Source: Serratia proteamaculans_D (GTDB lineage Bacteria; Pseudomonadota; Gammaproteobacteria; Enterobacterales; Enterobacteriaceae). From it: DNA of 64,000 bases. The translations under genes and the position numbers were made by a program. Below, in pieces: positions 8,925-18,171 of this stretch. Position 1 is the stretch's first letter; the number at the start of each line of letters is the position of its first letter. The stretch is from NCBI RefSeq assembly GCF_049959315.1, contig NZ_CP188201.1; one strand, given 5' to 3'. The notes under the pieces are model-generated. The model made no database searches, was not told where the DNA came from, and saw only the letters and a program-made list of their open reading frames with translations.

Positions 8925-9983
8925 GTGAAAAAAATTCTTTTTATTATGCCTATTCTCGGGCTGTCTGGAGCAGATAGAGTTATTTTTACATTGTTAAATA
9001 ATATAGACAGAACACGGTTCCAGCCTTATCTTCTTCTCTATAAAAATGATAATGAAAAAAATGTCCTGGTTAAGGAATTAGAAGATGATGTTGTTGTTGA
9101 ATATTTAAACATTACAGGTAGAGCTCGTTATGCTCTACCAAAAATTGTTTATGGAATTAAAAATACCTGTAAAAAACATAATATAGATACTATATTTATT
9201 AGTTCAGGAACATCTAACGCAACATTGTCTCCTTTTCTTTCATATTTTGGGAGGCATATTAAAAAAATTGCACGGGAGTCAAATTTACCTAGTTTATTTG
9301 AAAAAAACTTTATCGCGAAATTCTTATATAAAACATGCTATAAGAGTTATGATGTAATCATTGCCCAGAGTGATGATATGGTTAATGACCTGGTTACGAA
9401 AATGAATGTGCCAGAGGAAAAAATAGAAAAAATTAATAACCCTCTGGATTATAAACGTATAAAGTCAATGAGTTTACTACCATCAGAGCACAATTTCCCG
9501 TCTGATCGCATAAACTTACTAACTATTGGGCGGTTAACATATCAAAAAGGTTATGATCAATTGTTGAAGTCGTTTAGTTCACTTACAAAAGATAAGTATC
9601 ATTTAACAATTGTAGGTGAAGGAGAAGATGAAGATAAATTGAAAAATACCTGTTCTGAATTAGGGCTCGAAAATAGCGTTACTTTTATTCCTGCGACAGA
9701 TAATCCTTATGCGCTGCTAAAAAAATGTGACGTCTTTATATCAAGTTCGCGTTGGGAAGGTTATCCTAATGTGGTCATTGAGGCGATTGCATGCGGCACC
9801 CCAGTTTTGGCTAATGCTTATCCTGGAGGGATTAACGAAATTATTAATGAAAATAACGGTGTGATTTGCGATATTACCGGTGATATAGAGACAAGCTTAA
9901 ATAGAGTTCTTAATATTGATAATGTTTTCATCGATCAAAATGTTATCGATGGCATTTTACGGAAATATGAAACTATTTTATAG
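8925..9983 (+). CDS. Glycosyltransferase, GT4 family
   Basis: Retaining glycosyltransferase of the GT-B fold, expected to act on the cytoplasmic face of the inner membrane. I place the start at GTG 8925: GAGGG lies 4 bases upstream and the product then begins VKKILFIMPILGLSGADRVI, the usual GT4 beginning. An in-frame ATG at 8895 would add ten residues and overlap the previous gene, but has no ribosome site. The C-terminal half has the signature SRWEGYPNVVIEAIACGTPV with an intact EX7E pair. Strongly AT-rich. Sugar specificity cannot be read from the sequence. Confidence 0.82.
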   Translation: MKKILFIMPILGLSGADRVIFTLLNNIDRTRFQPYLLLYKNDNEKNVLVKELEDDVVVEYLNITGRARYALPKIVYGIKNTCKKHNIDTIFISSGTSNATLSPFLSYFGRHIKKIARESNLPSLFEKNFIAKFLYKTCYKSYDVIIAQSDDMVNDLVTKMNVPEEKIEKINNPLDYKRIKSMSLLPSEHNFPSDRINLLTIGRLTYQKGYDQLLKSFSSLTKDKYHLTIVGEGEDEDKLKNTCSELGLENSVTFIPATDNPYALLKKCDVFISSSRWEGYPNVVIEAIACGTPVLANAYPGGINEIINENNGVICDITGDIETSLNRVLNIDNVFIDQNVIDGILRKYETIL

Positions 9984-10070
9984 ATCACTTACTCTTCAAT
10001 GTTATGAGAAGTCTAGTTAACTCAGGAAAGTACGTTATGCCTTTTATTTCCTTTGTGTGCGGAGTTACGT

Positions 10071-11243
10071 ATGAAACGATTTACTGTTCTTGATAGTTTT
10101 CGTGGCATATGCGCACTGTGTGTTGTATTTCATCATTTTAATATTACAGGGAGCATTACGGAATGGAGCCTGTTCCGTAATGCGACTTACATGGTGGAGT
10201 TTTTCTTTGTATTGAGTGGTTTTGTTCTTACTCATGCATACAGCAAGCGTGAATTTGACTGGAATAACATGAGGTCATTTGCAGTCTCTCGTACATTCCG
10301 TCTTTTCCCTTTGCATATTTTTATGCTGATAGTATTTATTATACTTGAGTTAATAAAACTTGTAGCACAATCAAAAGGAGTGGACTTTAACAAGCCTGCA
10401 TTTACTGGGGTTAACGCACCAATACAGATGCTTCCTAATTTACTTTTACTTCAAGCTTGGTTACCGTCAGCGGCAACGCTGTCATTTAATTACCCATCGT
10501 GGAGTATTAGTATTGAATATTACCTTTATGTTATATTTGCTCTTCTGATGTTCTCACTGCGTAAAGCCAGCAATACTATAGTTTTAGCGTTCCTCGCTAT
10601 TTCAACTATTTCTTTTATCGCGCTAGTTTATCCCATTACTACATCAGTAAAAATAGAAGCACTAAACGGGTTGTCATGTTTTTTTGGTGGCGCAGTTACA
10701 TATTTTATTTATAAACGGTTTCAACCCACAAAAGTAAACCCATTATTGTTTTCATTCCTTGAGATCATAATGCTTTTGCTATGCTATTTTTCAGTAACTA
10801 TGCAATATGATCTGAAGAACGTTGCAACAAGTCTGATATTTTGCATGACTATATATATCTTCTCTTTTGAAGCAGGCATGGTTTCTTCGTTGCTGGCCAA
10901 AGCCTTTTTTGAATTTTTTGGAAAAATTTCGTTCTCTATATATATGACTCATGCTGCAGTCATTTTTATAGCAATAAGTATCGCGATGGCTTACGGGAAA
11001 TTTTTTGGAAAAGAGCTGACCTACTCGATAACAACAAAATCAGAGAGTACGCTGAGATATATGGATCTAGGTTCAGGCTTTTATAATAATATATTGGCGC
11101 TGATAATTGTATCCATTGTTATTGTTGTTTCCTATTTTACCTATCGGGTAATAGAGATAAGATCAATCTCTGCGGGGAAGAAATTTTCCAAGAAAGAAAG
11201 TAATGATTACATTTTAAAATCAAAAAACGATGGTAAACTTTAG
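10071..11243 (+). CDS. Membrane acyltransferase, family 3 (likely polysaccharide O-acetyltransferase)
   Basis: Integral-membrane acyltransferase of the OafA/WcaF-type family 3 (PF01757), which commonly O-acetylates surface sugars. The N-terminus has the family signature LDSFRGICALCVVFHHF with the catalytic-type His pair, followed by FFVLSGFVLTHAY and about ten membrane segments. The ATG at 10071 is preferred over a TTG 18 bases upstream because GGAG lies 6 bases before it. Length 390 residues is typical. An 87-bp gap separates it from the preceding glycosyltransferase. O-acetylation of the capsule repeat is inferred, not shown. Confidence 0.82.
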   Translation: MKRFTVLDSFRGICALCVVFHHFNITGSITEWSLFRNATYMVEFFFVLSGFVLTHAYSKREFDWNNMRSFAVSRTFRLFPLHIFMLIVFIILELIKLVAQSKGVDFNKPAFTGVNAPIQMLPNLLLLQAWLPSAATLSFNYPSWSISIEYYLYVIFALLMFSLRKASNTIVLAFLAISTISFIALVYPITTSVKIEALNGLSCFFGGAVTYFIYKRFQPTKVNPLLFSFLEIIMLLLCYFSVTMQYDLKNVATSLIFCMTIYIFSFEAGMVSSLLAKAFFEFFGKISFSIYMTHAAVIFIAISIAMAYGKFFGKELTYSITTKSESTLRYMDLGSGFYNNILALIIVSIVIVVSYFTYRVIEIRSISAGKKFSKKESNDYILKSKNDGKL

Positions 11244-11264
11244 CCTTCGTATGGACTACACCTT

Positions 11265-12593
11265 ATGGCTTATACAATGAGATTATTTCAACTTAAGAAT
11301 ATACCTGTAAGCTTTCTTTTGTTTTTTCTCACGCTTTGTTTCTTCTCTGGTGTTATCGGCATTGCTTCGGCAATGTTAGGCATGCCGGTTTTAAAAGTGT
11401 GGAAGGAAGCCCTGATTGTAATTCTTTTCTTTATTGCATTGTTTTTTTCAAAAGGGAAAGTAAGTAGCAAGATAATTATTCCAACAGTGATTCTATTGTT
11501 GATTGGGGTTTTTTCTATTTATTCCATGTTGGATATTCTTGCATCACATACCTTCATAATATTCTATCAACTTAAATTCGATATTATACCTGTGATGTTT
11601 ATTGTCGCGGTTCTTCTTATTTTTTCGAAGATGAGCAAGGAAGAGTTACTGGCTTTTAGCATTAAATTTGTAAAAATGACCCTGTTTTTAGGTGCGCTAA
11701 ATGCTATCGCGGTTATTCTTCAGCAGCTATTCCCTGATTCGTTCATGGGGCTATTAGGCCTGGACGCTGGCCAATGGGGAAGTGATGCTGGTGTTCGCCT
11801 CAACTCAACAGAGGGGAACATTCGTGCAATTGGTTTACAGCTCTCCTTTACGATGTCTGGTGTCTTGATGTTGTTCTGCATGATTTTGTCTGTTGAATGC
11901 AGTCATTTCATTAAAAGCAAAACCTTCAAAATATTTCTTTTTGCTTTATTTCTGGTCGCAATTTTTTGTACCACTTATAAAACCGCTATAATTGGTGTGG
12001 TTGTATATTTCTTGGTTAAGTTTTTTGAGAAGTTCCTTCCTTCAATCTCAAAAGTGTCTATATTTATTATTGGTGCCATTCTTGTTTTGTTCTTTGTTTA
12101 TTCAACGCACGATTATTCAGTTTATAACAGTGTTCGTGTCTATAACCAAACGGCAGCATACAACTCTATTTACCTTAGGGTACTAGAACACCATAAAATA
12201 ATAGCCTCACTTGATTCATTAGAGAAAGTTCTTTTCGGAGCTGGGTTGGGTATTAATGGAACTTTTGGGTTGGATAAATCAGAATATGGTATAAATGCAA
12301 TTGCGACAGATAGTGCCTATATTTATTTGGTTAGCAATTATGGGTATGTAGGTTTCTTCACTTATTTATTCCTTCTTATTTATATTCAAATAAAGCTATT
12401 TATGATAAAGGGTTGTGATGTCTTTGGTGCCAGGCACTTAATATTCTTTACTTTGACAATTGAGTTATTTTACAACCTGGGATTGGGTAATTTCCCCAAT
12501 AATATATTTTTGGTGGTTTTTGTTGCGATACCGTTTGTGCTTAAGAAAAAAGGTTGTACAAGGGAAGATATTGCCGCTTATAGCTATAAATAA
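11265..12593 (+). CDS. wzy: Wzy-like polysaccharide polymerase
   Basis: A 442-residue polytopic membrane protein with about 10-12 hydrophobic segments and a larger hydrophilic loop in the second half (about residues 280-345), the layout of Wzy polymerases and O-antigen ligase-type proteins (PF04932). Wzy joins lipid-linked repeats in the periplasm. The assignment rests on topology and on the locus otherwise lacking a polymerase; primary sequence is not diagnostic. It lies 21 bases after the acyltransferase gene. The start has no strong ribosome site, and an ATG four codons in is an alternative. Very AT-rich. Confidence 0.75.
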   Translation: MAYTMRLFQLKNIPVSFLLFFLTLCFFSGVIGIASAMLGMPVLKVWKEALIVILFFIALFFSKGKVSSKIIIPTVILLLIGVFSIYSMLDILASHTFIIFYQLKFDIIPVMFIVAVLLIFSKMSKEELLAFSIKFVKMTLFLGALNAIAVILQQLFPDSFMGLLGLDAGQWGSDAGVRLNSTEGNIRAIGLQLSFTMSGVLMLFCMILSVECSHFIKSKTFKIFLFALFLVAIFCTTYKTAIIGVVVYFLVKFFEKFLPSISKVSIFIIGAILVLFFVYSTHDYSVYNSVRVYNQTAAYNSIYLRVLEHHKIIASLDSLEKVLFGAGLGINGTFGLDKSEYGINAIATDSAYIYLVSNYGYVGFFTYLFLLIYIQIKLFMIKGCDVFGARHLIFFTLTIELFYNLGLGNFPNNIFLVVFVAIPFVLKKKGCTREDIAAYSYK

Positions 12594-12621
12594 TAGTTTT
12601 TATAAAATATAGAGAGAGGTT

Positions 12622-13692
12622 ATGATTTATATCAACGCAAGATTTCTTACGCAAGATGTGACAGGTGTGCAACGATTTGCTGAACAAATCTGCATAGAAT
12701 TAGTGGGATTGAGAGATGATGTTGTTCTCTTAGCCCCTAAGGATATAAAACGATCTTCACTACCGGCCAGTTTTAATATTCAAACTATCGGCGAGAAAAG
12801 TGGTCATTACTGGGAGCAGGTTGAATTACCGAAGTATTTAAGATCCATTGGTTCACCATTGTTAGTGAATTTGTGCAGCACTGCTCCTGTGTTTTATAAA
12901 AACCAAATAGTTACACACCATGACGTCACCTATAAACGATATAAAAAAAGCTTTTCATTGAAATTCAGGATGCTTTATTCACTTCTCATACCTATGATGC
13001 TGAAAAGTAGTAAAGCCTTGATTACCGTTAGTGAGTTTTCTAAATCAGAAATATTACAGTATTTTAGTTATAACCCTGAAAACATCCACATAATTTATAA
13101 CGCCGTTGGAAGTGAATTTATTAATTCACCTAAAGGTGATAATAAATCGGAAAAATATTTTCTAGCTGTCTCATCACCAAATTTCCATAAGAATTTCCAT
13201 GGTATGCTTGATGCTTATAATTTATTAAAGAGCAAGAGTGGAAGTGATGTAAAATTAAAAGTTATTGGTAAGTCGGCATCCAGCTTTGCAACCCAAGATT
13301 TTTCTCAAAATACGCAAGATGGAGATGTCACCTTCTTAGGCAGGGTTGATGACAATCAGTTGATATCACTTTACCAAAATGCAACGGCATTCGTATTTCC
13401 CTCTTTCTATGAGGGGTTTGGCATCCCCCCCCTGGAAGCACAGGCATGTGGATGTCCAGTGATTTCATCCAATAAAGCCTCAATGCCTGAGGTATTACGT
13501 AATAGTGTTCTGTATTTCGACCCCTATAATGTTTCCGAAATGGCAAATGTGATGGAGAAAATTATATCCGATTCAGATCTGAGAGATACTCTGGTGACAG
13601 CGGGTCTTGAAAATGTGAAAGATTACTCATGGAAGGTTTCCGCACAGAAAGTTAATTCCATAATTGAAACCACTACGTCATCGAGGACCTAA
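12622..13692 (+). CDS. Glycosyltransferase, GT4 family (mannosyltransferase-like)
   Basis: GT-B enzyme of 356 residues beginning MIYINARFLTQDVTGVQRFA, a start typical of WbcX/WbaZ-type group 1 transferases that often use GDP-mannose. The acceptor half carries HHDVTYKRY and TVSEFSKSEI, and the donor half carries FVFPSFYEGFGIPPLEAQAC with a complete EX7E pair. The codons of this EX7E region include a run of eight C. A good ribosome site (AGAGAGAGG) precedes the ATG. It runs into the next glycosyltransferase with a 6-base gap. Mannose specificity is a family-level guess supported by manC/manB in the same locus. Confidence 0.82.
   Translation: MIYINARFLTQDVTGVQRFAEQICIELVGLRDDVVLLAPKDIKRSSLPASFNIQTIGEKSGHYWEQVELPKYLRSIGSPLLVNLCSTAPVFYKNQIVTHHDVTYKRYKKSFSLKFRMLYSLLIPMMLKSSKALITVSEFSKSEILQYFSYNPENIHIIYNAVGSEFINSPKGDNKSEKYFLAVSSPNFHKNFHGMLDAYNLLKSKSGSDVKLKVIGKSASSFATQDFSQNTQDGDVTFLGRVDDNQLISLYQNATAFVFPSFYEGFGIPPLEAQACGCPVISSNKASMPEVLRNSVLYFDPYNVSEMANVMEKIISDSDLRDTLVTAGLENVKDYSWKVSAQKVNSIIETTTSSRT
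13425..13432 (+). repeat. Homopolymer of eight C inside a glycosyltransferase gene
   Basis: Eight consecutive C in codons for GIPPL of the EX7E region. Unusual in an AT-rich gene and a possible slippage site. Confidence 0.6.
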
Positions 13693-13698
13693 AACATT

Positions 13699-14778
13699 AT
13701 GAAGGTTCTTCATGCAGCTGAAACGATTAAGGGTGGAGTTGCAACTGTTATGCGCCAGATAGCGCTGGCGAGCGTTGCAAGTTCTGAGATAACCGAACTT
13801 CATTGCCTTGTTCCTGAAAATCAAAAGAATGAAATTCAAGTGTTACCGACTGAAAATGTAGTCACTTTCAAAAGGACTGGAAGAAACTTCACTTCTTTTT
13901 TATCGTTTATACTTCAGTTTATCTCTAACATTATCAAACTTAAGCCTGAACTAATTCACCTTCATAGTACTTTTGCCGGCGTACTGGGACGCTTAGTCCT
14001 AATTGTACTTTATCCACTTTATCGCCCGAAGGTTATTTATTGTCCCCATGCCTTTTCTTTTTTAATGGAGGGTAATAAATTAAAGAAAATAGTCTATAAG
14101 AGTATTGAGCGTGCGCTACTCCCTATAACGGATGCCGTAATCTGTGTCAGTGAGTTTGAGAGAAACGCTGCAATAGAAAATGGTTTAAACAAAAAAAAAC
14201 TGCACGTTGTTTATAACGGTGTTCCTATTGTTGATGCGAATGCGTTGTATACAAATCCTTATGAAGATAACGTTATAAATTTATTGTTCGTAGGGCGCTT
14301 CGACTATCAGAAAGGATTCGATATTCTATCGACGATGATTGAGAAACTAAAGGGGAAACCCTATCACTTGACTGTTGTTGGTGGTGCTGTTCATGGTGTG
14401 GATGTTTATCCAGTTTTACCACAGACTACTTATACGGGATGGTTATCATCCGGTGATATTGCTCCTTACTTTTGCCATGCTGACGTATTGGTTATTCCTA
14501 GTCGCTGGGAAGGTTTTGCAATGGTTTCGCTAGAAGCCATGAGCTATGGTATACCTATCGTTTCCAGTAATTGTACATCATTCCCTGAAATGATTTTTCC
14601 TGGTGTGAATGGCTATATGTTTGACTTATCGTATCCTGAAACATTGCCAGAGATAGTTGATGGTAGATCAAAAGAGGATTGGGCTTTGATGGGTGCCAAT
14701 GCCAGATCTATTTTTATGGATAAATTTATCTCTGAGCGCATGATTGAAGGAACATTTGGGGTCTATAAAAAATCTTAA
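13699..14778 (+). CDS. Glycosyltransferase, GT4 family
   Basis: GT-B enzyme of 359 residues, beginning MKVLHAAETIKGGVATVMRQ, the nucleotide-sugar transferase N-terminus with the GGV loop. The middle has HLHSTFAGVLGRL and CVSEFERNAA; the donor half has LLFVGRFDYQKGFDIL and SRWEGFAMVSLEAMSYG with an intact EX7E pair. It starts 6 bases after the preceding glycosyltransferase, implying co-translation. It contains a run of nine A (14191-14199), less remarkable in AT-rich DNA. A 159-bp gap follows before wbaP. Substrate unknown. Confidence 0.82.
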   Translation: MKVLHAAETIKGGVATVMRQIALASVASSEITELHCLVPENQKNEIQVLPTENVVTFKRTGRNFTSFLSFILQFISNIIKLKPELIHLHSTFAGVLGRLVLIVLYPLYRPKVIYCPHAFSFLMEGNKLKKIVYKSIERALLPITDAVICVSEFERNAAIENGLNKKKLHVVYNGVPIVDANALYTNPYEDNVINLLFVGRFDYQKGFDILSTMIEKLKGKPYHLTVVGGAVHGVDVYPVLPQTTYTGWLSSGDIAPYFCHADVLVIPSRWEGFAMVSLEAMSYGIPIVSSNCTSFPEMIFPGVNGYMFDLSYPETLPEIVDGRSKEDWALMGANARSIFMDKFISERMIEGTFGVYKKS

Positions 14779-14937
14779 GCTGGCAGCTCACGGACGTGCG
14801 GAATTGCAAAAGTTTTTAATGTTATTTAGTTTCATGAGTTCTTATTTTTATATTATGGATATTAGTTAATACAGGACTCTACTGATTTCATCTTCATTTT
14901 ATAAAATGGAGTTGAATAGTTTCGTCATTTATTTGGC

Positions 14938-16383
14938 ATGGTAAAAATTATGGCAAAAGAACAAAAGTACCGTAGTAGCGGAGTAGCAAAGCTAGCTCTT
15001 GCTTTCTCAGATGTGTTTTTTTTCAATCTAGCGGTATATATAACTTATTTATTATTAGATAATTTCTTTGGCGGTTTGGAAAAATTTGTCCCGGAAGATC
15101 AATTTAACATTCGATTGTTAGTCCAGTTTACTTTGTCAGTGATCTGTATGGTATGGTTTTGGGTACGTTTACGTCATTATACCTACCGGAAACCATTTTG
15201 GTTTGAACTTAAAGAAGTGGTGCGAACATTATTGATTTTTGCATTGCTGGATCTTGCGCTGGTCGCTTTTTCAAAATGGAATTTCTCACGTTATGTGTGG
15301 TTGATTTCTTGGATGTTAATTATCTTTTTAATTCCATTAGGCCGATCGCTAACGAAGAGATTACTTGATAAACTTGGTTATTGGAAAAAGCATACAATCA
15401 TTATTGGCTCTCGGAAAAATGCGTTTGAAGCATATGCAGCTCTTCAAAGTGAGGCAATTCTGGGGTTTGAAGTCTGCGCCTTTGTATGTACCGATGACCC
15501 ATGTGAAAAAAGTTACTTCGGGGTTCCGGTAATCAACTCAGAAGAAGATCTTTGGGCTGCTGCTGATATAGAGACAACACAGTTTATTGTGGCATTAGAG
15601 TTTGAGCAGCATGCGTTGCGTGATCGTTGGTTAAAGGATCTTGCCAAGCATAATTGTCGTTCAGTATCTGTTATACCGACCCTTCGAGGTGTACCACTTT
15701 ATGGCACTGATATGTCATTTATCTTCAGCCATGAGGTTATGATACTGCGTGTAAGTAATAACTTGGCGAAACGGTCATCACGTATTATCAAACGTGCATT
15801 CGATATTTTTGGCTCTTTATCGATCATGTTAATGCTTTCACCAGTTTTGATTTTCCTGGCCTTTATGGTTTCCAGAGATGGCGGAAAGCCTATTTATGGT
15901 CATGAAAGGGTCGGTCACAATGGCAAGAAGTTTAAGTGTTTAAAATTCCGCTCAATGGTAATGAATTCTAAAGAAGTTCTTGAGGAACTATTGAAAAACG
16001 ATCCAGAAGCTCTGGCAGAGTGGAACCGGGACTTTAAGCTTAAGAACGATCCGCGCATCACGAAAATTGGTGCTTTTATTCGCAAGACTAGCCTGGATGA
16101 ACTCCCGCAGCTTTGGAATGTTTTTATTGGTGAAATGAGCCTGGTTGGACCGCGTCCGGTTATTGAGGATGAGCTCGAACGCTATGCCGGTGATGTTGAT
16201 TATTACTATATGGCAAAACCTGGAATGACAGGACTCTGGCAGGTGAGTGGAAGAAATGATATTGATTACGACACTCGTGTTTATTTCGATGCCTGGTATG
16301 TAAAAAACTGGGCTTTATGGAATGATATCGCTATTTTGTTCAAAACAATATCAGTAGTACTAAAACGAGATGGAGCTTATTAA
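14938..16383 (+). CDS. wbaP: WbaP-like undecaprenyl-phosphate hexose-1-phosphate transferase
   Basis: Polyprenyl-phosphate hexose-1-phosphate transferase that starts each capsule repeat by loading galactose-1-phosphate (or glucose-1-phosphate) onto undecaprenyl phosphate. The N-terminal region has four to five membrane segments and a soluble middle domain. The C-terminal bacterial sugar transferase domain (PF02397) begins at KRAFDIFGSL (about residue 284) and carries the KCLKFRSM, DELPQLWNVF and SLVGPRPV motifs. Length 481 matches WbaP (about 476), longer than WecA-type or short PglC-type enzymes. It is the last gene of the capsule cluster, after a 159-bp gap that could hold its own promoter. 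A second ATG four codons in is an alternative start. Confidence 0.9.
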   Translation: MVKIMAKEQKYRSSGVAKLALAFSDVFFFNLAVYITYLLLDNFFGGLEKFVPEDQFNIRLLVQFTLSVICMVWFWVRLRHYTYRKPFWFELKEVVRTLLIFALLDLALVAFSKWNFSRYVWLISWMLIIFLIPLGRSLTKRLLDKLGYWKKHTIIIGSRKNAFEAYAALQSEAILGFEVCAFVCTDDPCEKSYFGVPVINSEEDLWAAADIETTQFIVALEFEQHALRDRWLKDLAKHNCRSVSVIPTLRGVPLYGTDMSFIFSHEVMILRVSNNLAKRSSRIIKRAFDIFGSLSIMLMLSPVLIFLAFMVSRDGGKPIYGHERVGHNGKKFKCLKFRSMVMNSKEVLEELLKNDPEALAEWNRDFKLKNDPRITKIGAFIRKTSLDELPQLWNVFIGEMSLVGPRPVIEDELERYAGDVDYYYMAKPGMTGLWQVSGRNDIDYDTRVYFDAWYVKNWALWNDIAILFKTISVVLKRDGAY

Positions 16384-16414
16384 CGTTATTAGTTAAGCTT
16401 TTCATTATCTTTAA

Positions 16415-16451
16415 AACCTGCTTGTTTTTTATTCGCAAGCAGGTTTTTTTT
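16415..16451 (+). terminator. Rho-independent terminator of the capsule operon
   Basis: Perfect 10-bp stem (AACCTGCTTG / CAAGCAGGTT), 11-nt loop, followed by a run of T. On the opposite strand a short T run also follows, so it may serve the convergent hydrolase gene too. Confidence 0.85.
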
Positions 16452-16482
16452 ATTCAAAAAATGAGATAACCGTAATGAGACT

Positions 16483-17763
16483 TTAGGGTTGATTACTCAT
16501 TTTCAAGACTGGGGTACTACTGTCAGTGCTGATAGGTGTATTGCCTTGAATCAGCAATGGTGTCACTTTAGTCGCCTGCTGTGATAAGGAGAAACTTCTT
16601 AATTTATTAATAACTCCGCTCTCAGTTTGAGCCGGTTTATTACTCCAGGTAATGGTTGCTCTCTCCGTGCCTTTTTTAAGCACGACAATGTTGTCCCCAT
16701 TCTCTGATTGTTTATAGTTAACTACCTGGTAGCTATTGGCAATCGAGGCTATTTTCTTCAAGTTATCGGCAGCGGGTTTTGCGACCAGATTTTGTGCTAT
16801 AAATCCAAAGCGGTGTTCGCGATTGTTAGGGTTTGCTCCATCGTCAATCAGATCGTACCACCAGACCCCTTTAATATAATCCCTGGATTTTGCCAATAGT
16901 GTATATTTAATAACATTCTGTGCGGCTAAATCACCGGAAATGCCGCCATCACCGATATGGGTTGGAAAGCCCATTTCAGTAATGTAAATAGGTACAGCAC
17001 GACCGACCTTGGCTTTTAGTTTATTTTCGAAGACATCGATACCAGCCAGATTACCTTCCGGTTTTCGCATTTCTTTATCAGGGTTACGGTAGGAATATGG
17101 ATGAACAGATATGCCATCTACATACTGCATCATTCCCATGCCCAGTAACTTATCCAGCCAGGCGTTATCTTTATCTTTTAATGGATTTAACGAACCGGTT
17201 ATGACGATTGCGTTCGGATCCGCTTTTTTCACTGCCAAAGCGGTTTTTTTAACCAACTCAAAAAATACTTCTTCAGAAGGGGGCTTTTTATTACCCCTAA
17301 CTCCCGTCCCAACCAACCATTCATTCCATACTTCGTAATACTTCACTTTCCCTTTAAATCTTTTTGCCGTCCAGTAAGCATAGTTTGCGAAAGCATCGAT
17401 TGCAGCTTCACTCGAAGGGTAACCGTTTTTGTCATACAAAGGATTAGTATAAGCCAATACTAGCATAGAACTTAGGCCAAAATTCTGTTCGCTCGTACCA
17501 AATACTGAATCAACTTTCCCTAAGTTGCCAATCAATGAGTATTTCCCGGCGGGGCCCTCGACCTGAGCCCATGGATAATCTTCGCGTATAGAAGTAAAGC
17601 CATATTCTTTTGCCAGTTTTAAATAATAATCCCCAGAATTTGGATAATGACGTACATGCATGTTTATACCCACTTCAAATGCATGGGAATAACTGATTGG
17701 CATGAAAATAATTGCGCAGGAAATCATTTTTAGAATGGCATTTCTATATTTGAATTTATTCAT
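16483..17763 (-). CDS. Secreted glycoside hydrolase, clan GH-A, PslG/GH39-like
   Basis: Predicted exported (beta/alpha)8-barrel hydrolase. A signal peptide ends at SHA-F (cleavage after residue 28). The barrel carries two Glu motifs expected for retaining clan A enzymes: YYEVWNEW (acid/base E148) and YITEMGFPT (nucleophile E263), with HPYSY between them. The spacing resembles PslG of Pseudomonas, an endo-hydrolase in the Psl exopolysaccharide locus. The C-terminal 100 residues form a small beta-rich region. It is transcribed opposite to the capsule and slaA genes. Inference: it cleaves the capsule/EPS made by the adjacent genes, for release, chain-length control or clearing stalled polymer. 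The exact GH family and substrate are uncertain. Confidence 0.8.
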   Translation of the reverse strand: MNKFKYRNAILKMISCAIIFMPISYSHAFEVGINMHVRHYPNSGDYYLKLAKEYGFTSIREDYPWAQVEGPAGKYSLIGNLGKVDSVFGTSEQNFGLSSMLVLAYTNPLYDKNGYPSSEAAIDAFANYAYWTAKRFKGKVKYYEVWNEWLVGTGVRGNKKPPSEEVFFELVKKTALAVKKADPNAIVITGSLNPLKDKDNAWLDKLLGMGMMQYVDGISVHPYSYRNPDKEMRKPEGNLAGIDVFENKLKAKVGRAVPIYITEMGFPTHIGDGGISGDLAAQNVIKYTLLAKSRDYIKGVWWYDLIDDGANPNNREHRFGFIAQNLVAKPAADNLKKIASIANSYQVVNYKQSENGDNIVVLKKGTERATITWSNKPAQTESGVINKLRSFSLSQQATKVTPLLIQGNTPISTDSSTPVLKMSNQP

Positions 17764-18171
17764 AATGTATCCTTTTGGGTCGGTTTGTTGGGGTTTTAAA
17801 CTATAAATATAGTGAATTTTGGTTTTTTTATCTTTACTGGATTTGCCGCAAAATTCAGTGACTTAGATAATAATCGCGGTTTTTACTCTTTATGTATATA
17901 GGATTAGTGGTAATGTTATATGTTATCTCGTTGTTTTTTTTGTCATAATCATTAGCTTTTGTTTGAAATTATTACATTGTTTACTATTTTTCACACTGAT
18001 GTGATTCGATTTTAGCCGGGCCCCTTGCCTTGACAAAATTCGGTTCCTTTCCTTTTATTTAAGTGCAGTAAAGTATTTTATTCTTTATTACCGCTAAGTC
18101 TGGCATCTACGTTATGTCGGTTTGCGACGTAATATTTTGATTGTAAAAATCATGCATCCAAGGGGGATGTT
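17764..18171. other. 408-bp divergent intergenic region between the hydrolase and slaA
   Basis: AT-rich and without a credible gene. It must hold the promoters of both divergent genes. A TTGACA box starts at 18030, and slaA has a strong ribosome site (AGGGGGA) just upstream of its ATG. Confidence 0.6.
18030..18059 (+). promoter_or_regulatory. Candidate slaA promoter
   Basis: Perfect -35 TTGACA at 18030-18035, 18-base spacer, -10-like TTTATT at 18054-18059 (4 of 6 matches). It would give a leader of about 105 bases before slaA. Confidence 0.4.

Noticed and set aside
14191..14199. Nine-A tract in a glycosyltransferase gene as a phase switch
   Set aside because: A-runs are frequent in this AT-rich block, so it is weak evidence compared with the G and C tracts.
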